A stretch of 64,000 nt of DNA from Actinomycetes bacterium (GTDB lineage: Bacteria > Auribacterota > JAJCYG01), in the NCBI GenBank assembly GCA_029263055.1, contig JAJCYG010000099.1, positions 1-64,000 of the forward strand. Direction: 5' to 3'. The position numbers and the translations under genes were made by a program. This document shows positions 58,723 to 64,000 of the stretch, piece after piece (the first letter of the stretch is position 1; every line of letters begins with the position of its first letter). Under the pieces are notes generated by a model, which ran no database searches, was not told the origin of the DNA, and saw nothing but the letters and a program-made list of their open reading frames with translations.

Positions 58723-59910
58723 ATGAAATTAGAAATTAAAATGCCACAGTTGGGTGAAAGTGTTGCTGAAGGAAAAATTCTTCAATGGCTTAAAGGGGTA
58801 GGTGACACAGTTTCGCGAGATGAAAACTTATTAGAAGTGATGACAGATAAAGTGACGGTTGAGATTCCTTCTATTGCTGAAGGAAAGCTAGTGGAAGTCT
58901 TGGTTGAGCCAGAAGAGACGGTTCAAGTAGGAACCGTGTTGGGTTACATTGAAGTTGAGGGGAGCGCCGCCGAAGAAGTTAAAGAGGCTGATACCGCGCC
59001 TGCTTCAACACCTCCTCCGCCAAAAGCACCGCGTTCTTCAACGCCTCCAGTCATTGAAAAGAAAAAGAAATCAACAAGTTCTGATGAACGTGAAGTGCCT
59101 CCTGGTGTGCAAACTTTAGCTGATTCATTGGGCGTTGATTTGTCTCAAGTAGAAGGATCAGGTGAAAATGGGCGCGTGCGTAAAAAAGATGTGCTCGACT
59201 ATTTAGCTGAAAATAAAGAGGGCGAACCTAAAGGACCTGAGCCTGTTTTAAGAGAGGGTGATGAGTTAATTCCTTTATCTGGTATGCGCCGAGCTATTGC
59301 AGAGCATATGGTTTTAAGTAAGCGAACCATTCCGCATGTGATGACAGCGCATGAAGTTGATTTGTCTGCTGTGGTTAAAGCACGTGCTGAAGCGACTGAA
59401 AAATTGAGTATCACAGCTTATATTGTTCAGGCAACTGCTGCGGCACTCAAAGTTTTTCCTGATGTGAATGCTCAGTTTACCTCAAAAGGAATTATTCGTC
59501 GTAAAGCGATTCATATGGGACTAGCTGTAGCCACAGAGAGTGGTTTGTTGGTTCCAGCTATTCACGATGTCGACAAAAAAGATTTAGCCCAGCTCCATTC
59601 TGAAATGAAAGACCTTGCAGAACGCGCCCGTCAAAATAAGCTTAAGCCAGATGAAGTTCATGGTGCGACCTTTACAATTACCAACCCTGGTATTTTTAAC
59701 AGTCTGATTTCAGCCCCTGTGATTCCCTACGGTCAGTCTGGTATATTAGGTGTGGGTGCAATGAAGGAGCGTCCTGTTGTGATTAATGGTACAATTGAAG
59801 CACGTCCGATGATGATCTTATCGATTTCATTTGATCATCGCACATTGGATGGAGCCACAGCAGATCTCTTTTTAGAAGAGATCCGAAAAAACCTTGAGCA
59901 AATAGGATAA
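58723..59910 (+). CDS. Dihydrolipoamide acyltransferase (E2)
   Basis: The 395-residue protein has one lipoyl domain (residues 1-78) with the lipoyl lysine Lys43 in VMTDKVTVEIPS, a Pro/Ala-rich linker (about 85-120), a peripheral-subunit-binding domain (VQTLADSLGVDLSQVEGSGE) and a catalytic core (about 180-395) ending in SFDHRTLDGATADLF with the catalytic His and Asp. The TDKV lipoyl sequence is typical of branched-chain or acetoin E2s, although not exclusive. E3 must be supplied from elsewhere. A redoxin gene begins one base after its stop. Confidence 0.93.
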   Translation: MKLEIKMPQLGESVAEGKILQWLKGVGDTVSRDENLLEVMTDKVTVEIPSIAEGKLVEVLVEPEETVQVGTVLGYIEVEGSAAEEVKEADTAPASTPPPPKAPRSSTPPVIEKKKKSTSSDEREVPPGVQTLADSLGVDLSQVEGSGENGRVRKKDVLDYLAENKEGEPKGPEPVLREGDELIPLSGMRRAIAEHMVLSKRTIPHVMTAHEVDLSAVVKARAEATEKLSITAYIVQATAAALKVFPDVNAQFTSKGIIRRKAIHMGLAVATESGLLVPAIHDVDKKDLAQLHSEMKDLAERARQNKLKPDEVHGATFTITNPGIFNSLISAPVIPYGQSGILGVGAMKERPVVINGTIEARPMMILSISFDHRTLDGATADLFLEEIRKNLEQIG

Positions 59911-59911
59911 T

Positions 59912-60643
59912 ATGAAAAATATTCAAAACCTTTTCTTGGGGCTGTTGGTTTTGTTATTAAGTTCTTCTGCTTCTTGGTCCATGGGCAAACAACCTTCTAA
60001 GGTTGTTTTGTCTGAACCTTCTCCTCAACTCTATATCTACAATGTTTCTCAAGATCAATTAGAAATATTTCCTTATGTTGTGAAGGGAAAAATTTCTGTG
60101 GTCAGTTTTTTATCTTATGAATGTCCTTTATCAAGAGAAAAGATAGAAAGAGCTGATGAGTTTTTATCCTCATTAGAAGAAAAAAATAGAGTTGTGATGG
60201 TGGGTGTTTCTTCTATGCCGTATGAAGGAATTAGATCGTTAAAGCGCTATCAAAAAAATGAATCAATTTTGTTTGACCTTCTTTATGATCAAGATGCGGT
60301 ACTTGCCACCCAGTTCCAAGTTGATAAAGCGCCTCATTTTTACGTCTTTGATCGACAACAGGTTTTGCGTTATCACGGAAACGAAGCCGGTATGGAAAAG
60401 GCGGTATTGGGTTTGATTTATGACCTCGATGATTTTCTTGAAGTGGCTGAGGTTCGAGGCTGTCCTATTCCGGCGAGTAAAAAAAAGCATACTCTTCTAA
60501 AAGAACAACAGAAAGCAGATCCTGTAAAAGATCATCCTTCTTATATGGCTTCTCCAGAAATTCCTGAAGCACCTCAAAAAGACAAAGTGACACATCGTTC
60601 TAGACCTAGTTCAAAAACAGTCACTTTTTCCAATAGCATGTGA
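59912..60643 (+). CDS. Exported redoxin-like protein
   Basis: The 243-residue protein has a signal peptide (residues 1-23, cleaved near SWS-MG). A thioredoxin fold covers residues 35-185 with the active-site position SFLSYECPLSREK (CPLS, one cysteine, so CxxS) and the cis-proline KAPHFYVFD. A second cysteine occurs in VRGCPIPAS, as in a two-Cys peroxiredoxin-like group seen in Planctomycetes-type genomes. The tail (190-243) is Pro/Lys/Ser-rich and probably disordered. It may reduce thiols or peroxides in the periplasm. It is cotranscribed with the dehydrogenase genes. Confidence 0.75.
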   Translation: MKNIQNLFLGLLVLLLSSSASWSMGKQPSKVVLSEPSPQLYIYNVSQDQLEIFPYVVKGKISVVSFLSYECPLSREKIERADEFLSSLEEKNRVVMVGVSSMPYEGIRSLKRYQKNESILFDLLYDQDAVLATQFQVDKAPHFYVFDRQQVLRYHGNEAGMEKAVLGLIYDLDDFLEVAEVRGCPIPASKKKHTLLKEQQKADPVKDHPSYMASPEIPEAPQKDKVTHRSRPSSKTVTFSNSM

Positions 60644-60649
60644 TCTTTT

Positions 60650-61831
60650 ATGTTTGAGCTCTCTCTACTTTTGTTTTCTCTGGCTGTTTTAGTTCTTTGG
60701 GTCTTTCGTTTGCGTCACACGCTTCGGTATTTAAAAGGGGACCATGTTCCTGATTCTTTTTCTCGCGCTGCTTTAGAATTCCCTGTTCCTAAAATAACGG
60801 TTTTGATTCCTGCTAGAAATGAAGAAGATAATATTGAAACCTGTGTCAAATCCCTTTTAAAGCAAGACTATCCTGATTATGAAATCATTGTGGTTGATGA
60901 CCGTTCAACAGATAAGACTGCTTCACTTGTTGAAGCGCTAGCCAAAAAAAATTCTAAAGTTTCACTCGTTTCTATTAAAGAACTTCCTGATGGATGGGTG
61001 GGTAAAACCAATGCGCTTCATCAAGGAATGAAGCAGGCTAACGGAACATGGTTTTTGTTTACGGACGCAGATACGATTCACAAAAAAGATTCACTTTCAT
61101 TGGCATTGGGTCACACTCTGCGTCGGAAAGCTAAGATGTTTTCTTTAACTCCTGGATTGGAAAATAAAACTTTTTGGGAAAAAGTACTGCAACCTTTAGC
61201 GGGCGGGGCATTGATGATTCGTTTTCCTTTGGAGAAAGTGAATGATCCTCAGAGCTCTTTAGCTTTTGGTAATGGCCAATTTATTTTGATTGAGAAAAAG
61301 ACCTATGAAAAAGTAGGGGGCCATGAATGTGTGAAAGATGTGATGCTAGAAGATGTGGCTTTAGCACGGCGTGTGAAATCATTGGGGTATTCATTGCATG
61401 TTGGATATGGAGCTGACCTTTTTAAGACACGGATGTATTCAAGTTTGAAAGCGATTATTTGTGGATGGTCGCGTATCTATTACAGTGCATTTGGAAACAG
61501 TCTGATCTTTTTAGCTGGGTTGCTTTGTCTTATTTGGTTGGTTTCGCTTTCTCCCTATATTTTTGGGGTTCTTTCTATTTATTGGATGGTGACTCAATTT
61601 AGTTTCTTTTCAATTTTCTTATTCGGGATTGTGGTTCTCCAGTTTTTAGTCATTTTGCCTACTATGATCCAAACTTATAAGTTATCTCATTCTGATCCTG
61701 GGTATGTGTTATTTCATCCCTTAGCCAGCTTCTTCTTATTTGTCATTTTGACGCATGCGTTTCTAAAAATCCTTTTTAAGCAAAAAGTAAAGTGGCGTGG
61801 GGGCCAATACAGGGAAAATCGCACGGTCTAA
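60650..61831 (+). CDS. Membrane glycosyltransferase, family 2 (CrtQ/HpnB-like)
   Basis: The 393-residue protein has an N-terminal membrane segment, a GT-A domain (ITVLIPARNEEDNIETCVKS, IIVVDDRSTDKTASL, FLFTDADT, then DVMLEDVALARRVKS and a WSRIYY segment) and a three- to four-helix membrane part at the C-terminus (residues 285-375). PDGWVGKTNALHQG recalls hopanoid- and carotenoid-associated transferases. It would glycosylate a membrane lipid on the cytoplasmic face. It starts 6 bases after the redoxin stop. Its product may be an envelope lipid; a link with the upstream lipid cluster is possible but unproven. Confidence 0.83.
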   Translation: MFELSLLLFSLAVLVLWVFRLRHTLRYLKGDHVPDSFSRAALEFPVPKITVLIPARNEEDNIETCVKSLLKQDYPDYEIIVVDDRSTDKTASLVEALAKKNSKVSLVSIKELPDGWVGKTNALHQGMKQANGTWFLFTDADTIHKKDSLSLALGHTLRRKAKMFSLTPGLENKTFWEKVLQPLAGGALMIRFPLEKVNDPQSSLAFGNGQFILIEKKTYEKVGGHECVKDVMLEDVALARRVKSLGYSLHVGYGADLFKTRMYSSLKAIICGWSRIYYSAFGNSLIFLAGLLCLIWLVSLSPYIFGVLSIYWMVTQFSFFSIFLFGIVVLQFLVILPTMIQTYKLSHSDPGYVLFHPLASFFLFVILTHAFLKILFKQKVKWRGGQYRENRTV

Positions 61832-61890
61832 CGAATTTGGCGAAATTCCCCAATTAGCCCTTCTTAGAACAAATTATTCCCTCTTTTTCG

Positions 61891-61919
61891 TTGTCACACT
61901 ATGGGCTTTTTGATATAAA
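61891..61919 (+). promoter_or_regulatory. Strong promoter of the complex I operon
   Basis: TTGTCA (61891-61896), 17-base spacer ending in TGA (extended -10), TATAAA (61914-61919). It lies 84 bases before nuoA, after a 60-base tail of the previous gene region containing the small palindrome GAATTT/AAATTC. Confidence 0.7.
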
Positions 61920-61929
61920 TTTAGAGTGC

Positions 61930-61951
61930 GCTTGTGAAATTTTTCACAAGC
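61930..61951. promoter_or_regulatory. Perfect 22-base palindrome in the nuo leader
   Basis: GCTTGTGAAA (61930-61939) and TTTCACAAGC (61942-61951) are perfect inverted arms separated by only 2 bases, just downstream of the predicted transcription start. It may be a repressor operator or a leader hairpin controlling the complex I genes. Confidence 0.55.
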
Positions 61952-62003
61952 AGACTTCCTGTAGATGTGCCTTACACATAAGTCCTTATTGGAGAATGAG
62001 TTA

Positions 62004-62363
62004 ATGTTAGAACAGTATTTTACTGTTTTTTGCTTTTTAATTGTGAGCGCTGGGTTTGTGATCATGGCTACCACCATGCCTTATTTAGTCAATCCCAAGA
62101 CCAAAAACCACAAAACTCGAATGACCTATGAGAGTGGGGAATACTCTTTAGGAACCACCTGGGTTCAATTTCACATTGCCTATTATCTTTTTGCTCTGAT
62201 CTTTCTTGCTTTTGATGTGGAAGTGGCTTTTCTTTTTCCTGCGGCATTGGCTTATAACTCTATTCCTGGTTTAGGTGTTTTAGTTGAGATTGTTTTGTTT
62301 GTCGGTATTTTAGGGATGGCTCTACATTATGCTTGGCGCAAGGGGGTTTTCACATGGCGCTAA
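62004..62363 (+). CDS. nuoA: NADH-quinone oxidoreductase subunit A
   Basis: The 119-residue protein has three membrane helices and the NuoA signature [20 protein letters not shown] followed by [20 protein letters not shown] chose ATG 62004 (GGAG 9 bases upstream), because the residues upstream of it do not fit the family. It is first in the complex I operon, which is energised by NADH oxidation and quinone reduction with proton pumping. Its end overlaps nuoB by 10 bases. Confidence 0.95.
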   Translation: MLEQYFTVFCFLIVSAGFVIMATTMPYLVNPKTKNHKTRMTYESGEYSLGTTWVQFHIAYYLFALIFLAFDVEVAFLFPAALAYNSIPGLGVLVEIVLFVGILGMALHYAWRKGVFTWR

Positions 62364-62869
62364 GTGGTAAGCTCGATGTTTTATTTACTAAGATTGAAGA
62401 TTTGCTCAATATGGCACGTGCCAATTCTCTTTGGCCTATGACATTTGGTTTGCACTGTTGTGCGATTGAAATGATGTCTTCTGCAGCCTCTCGTTTTGAT
62501 TTAGATCGTTTTGGTGCCGGTGTGTTTCGTCCGTCACCCCGTCAGTGTGATGTGATGATTGTGGCGGGAACCGTGTCGCGTAAAATGGCGCCAAAGATTA
62601 AAATGTTGTGGGATCAAATGCCTGCACCTAAATATTGTATTGCGTTAGGTGGGTGTGCGTCAGCAGGGGGCCCGTTTGTTTATCCTGGTCAGTATGCCAT
62701 TGTTGAAGGGGTCGACAAAATTGTTCCGGTTGATATTTACATTCCTGGTTGTCCTCCTCGTCCCGAAGCTTTAGTGAACGGAATCTTAATGTTGCAAGAT
62801 AAGATTCGAAATAAAAATAAAGCACCGATAAAGCTTCCAGAAGAGCCGGCAAAAGGCAAGGGAGCCTAA
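62354..62869 (+). CDS. nuoB: NADH-quinone oxidoreductase subunit B
   Basis: The 171-residue protein carries the N2 iron-sulfur cluster ligands: the Cys-Cys pair in [11 protein letters not shown], then GGCASAGG and [10 protein letters not shown]. It passes electrons to quinone. ATG 62354 sits inside the end of nuoA with AGGGGG upstream. It is followed 6 bases later by nuoCD. The N-terminus [14 protein letters not shown] is normal for the family. Confidence 0.96.
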   Translation: MALSGKLDVLFTKIEDLLNMARANSLWPMTFGLHCCAIEMMSSAASRFDLDRFGAGVFRPSPRQCDVMIVAGTVSRKMAPKIKMLWDQMPAPKYCIALGGCASAGGPFVYPGQYAIVEGVDKIVPVDIYIPGCPPRPEALVNGILMLQDKIRNKNKAPIKLPEEPAKGKGA

Positions 62870-62875
62870 ACAGAG

Positions 62876-64000
62876 ATGACCGTGGCTAATTTTTCCTCTC
62901 AAATTTCAGAGTGCGCACCGAGTGCACAAATTGAAACCCCTGACTTTTCTAAAACAGGGCATCACTTAACCGTTACAGTTAATCGCGATCAGATTGCGGC
63001 GCTAACCCAAAAGTTTTTTGATGAACAATTCTTTTTAGAGTCTTTATCCGGTGTGGACCTTATAGAAAATTTTCAAGTGACGTATCATTTTAATCGGTTT
63101 AAAAAAACTGAGCGAGTGATGGTCCGCGTTCAAGTGACTAAAGAAGATCCGGTTGTGCCAACCGTGAGTCATATTTTCCCCAGTGCAAATTGGTTTGAAC
63201 GTGAAGCGGCTGAATTTTATGGCATGAAGTTTAAAGACCATCCCAATCCTGTTCGTTTGATCTTACCTGAATTTTCAACGTATCACCCTTTAGTTAAAGG
63301 TTACAAAGATGAAGGGGACTCAGCCAAAGAAGTTCAAGACTTGATTGAACTTGAAGAAGCGATTCAAAAATTAATCAGTCCTACAGTGGGTCAGCTTCAA
63401 ACAAAAGATTATTTTGTGAACATGGGGCCACAACATCCAAGCACGCATGGTTTGTTGCGTTTGTTGTTGCACATGAAAGGGGAACGTATTTTAGGCGTGG
63501 ATCCGGTGTTAGGTTATGCGCATCGTGCGGACGAAAAAATGGCTGAAATTGGAAACTATCTTCAGTTTTGGCCCAACACAGGTCGGATCGATTATTTGTG
63601 CGCCATGCTTTACAACTGGGGTTGGGCCAATGTGGTTGAAAAATCAATGGGCATTGAAGTGCCTGAGCGCGCTCAACATATTCGTTTAATTGTTTCAGAA
63701 CTTAATCGTATTGCGAGTCACCTTTTGTGGCTGGGAACTTTTTTATTAGACTTGGGTGCGTTTACTCCCTTTTTATACACATTTGCTGATCGTGAAAAGA
63801 TTGTCGACCTATTAGAGATGGCTTCAGGTGAACGAATCACATTTGTTTACTTTACGTTTGGTGGGGTGCTTTATGATGTGGATGAACAATTTGTGATTCA
63901 AACACGTGCTTTCATTAAAGAGATGCGGGATCATTTAAAGGATTACCACAAACTCTTAACAAAAAATGTCATCTTGTTAAAACGAACTAAAGATGTCGGG
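62876..64000 (+). CDS. nuoCD: NuoC-NuoD fusion, NADH-quinone oxidoreductase (runs off the right edge)
   Basis: The frame from ATG 62876 is open for 375 codons to the window end. Residues about 1-150 are the NuoC (30-kDa) part, with VSHIFPSANWFEREAAEFYG and HPNPVRLILPE. It then continues without a stop into NuoD (49-kDa): DYFVNMGPQHPSTHGLLRL, LGYAHRADEKMAEI and VSELNRIASHLLWLG. The natural C/D fusion, known in gammaproteobacteria and others, replaces two genes. It is a peripheral-arm subunit next to the quinone site. Confidence 0.95.
   Translation, partial: MTVANFSSQISECAPSAQIETPDFSKTGHHLTVTVNRDQIAALTQKFFDEQFFLESLSGVDLIENFQVTYHFNRFKKTERVMVRVQVTKEDPVVPTVSHIFPSANWFEREAAEFYGMKFKDHPNPVRLILPEFSTYHPLVKGYKDEGDSAKEVQDLIELEEAIQKLISPTVGQLQTKDYFVNMGPQHPSTHGLLRLLLHMKGERILGVDPVLGYAHRADEKMAEIGNYLQFWPNTGRIDYLCAMLYNWGWANVVEKSMGIEVPERAQHIRLIVSELNRIASHLLWLGTFLLDLGAFTPFLYTFADREKIVDLLEMASGERITFVYFTFGGVLYDVDEQFVIQTRAFIKEMRDHLKDYHKLLTKNVILLKRTKDVG

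Overview
The window looks like one contiguous piece of a low-GC, Gram-negative-type bacterial chromosome. Signs of two membranes are several lipoproteins with lipoboxes, a BamE/SmpA-like protein, a TonB-type C-terminal domain, a mini-secretin and a PEP-CTERM protein. Many long proteins carry a signal peptide followed at once by a Leu-Ala-Pro or Leu-Ser-Pro motif. From memory this is common in uncultured Omnitrophota, so I suggest that phylum as an inference, not a proof. I see no phage, insertion sequence or CRISPR array. No gene-free stretch exceeds about 300 bases.

Layout. 1-5560 (minus): a propionyl-CoA/methylmalonyl-CoA operon (carboxyltransferase, biotin carboxylase, biotin carrier, thiolase, methylmalonyl-CoA mutase running off the left edge). 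5668-6919: response regulator, PilZ-like protein and coiled-coil protein. 7009-9630: a repetitive PEP-CTERM surface protein. 9814-15572: TonB-like protein, metallopeptidase-like protein, dimeric dUTPase, two TPR proteins (one ending in LysM) and two small envelope proteins. 15610-20297 (minus): a two-gene operon of normally cytoplasmic enzymes that carry signal peptides, a carbamate kinase and a phosphohexomutase fused to glucose-6-phosphate isomerase. 20506-23033: glutamate dehydrogenase and a secreted MA-type peptidase. 23237-36544: large exported proteins (a HEAT-like giant, a multi-segment membrane protein, a mini-secretin, a beta-repeat protein, a histidine-kinase-like protein and a GT9-like protein). 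36545-37336: a RelE/Phd-type toxin-antitoxin pair and tRNA-Phe. 37422-38809: paired sugar transferases.

38968-53697 is the most interesting region. It holds a type II fatty-acid/polyketide-like gene set: two dehydratases, FabG, AcpS, a ketosynthase with its catalytic-residue-lacking partner, a GH3-family adenylating enzyme, a methyltransferase, three tandem DUF1571-like envelope proteins, three alpha/beta hydrolases (one lacking its nucleophile) and an acyl carrier protein. I infer that it makes an unusual acyl chain and places or modifies it in the envelope. It recalls aryl-polyene clusters in logic but lacks their ammonia lyase and exporter.

53759-64000: two tiny genes, then on the minus strand an alkaline-phosphatase-superfamily enzyme, an RNase H-fold exonuclease and sucD. 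On the plus strand follow a 2-oxoacid dehydrogenase E1alpha/E1beta/E2 operon with a redoxin and a glycosyltransferase, and then the start of the complex I operon (nuoA, nuoB, nuoCD).

Metabolic reading: the 2-oxoacid dehydrogenase could make acyl-CoAs, propionyl-CoA could pass through carboxylase and mutase to succinyl-CoA, SucD could recover a nucleoside triphosphate, and complex I would take electrons. Gene starts are of two kinds: many have strong Shine-Dalgarno sites, while at least five have a sigma70-like -10 box only 6-9 bases before ATG and no ribosome site, suggesting leaderless mRNAs.
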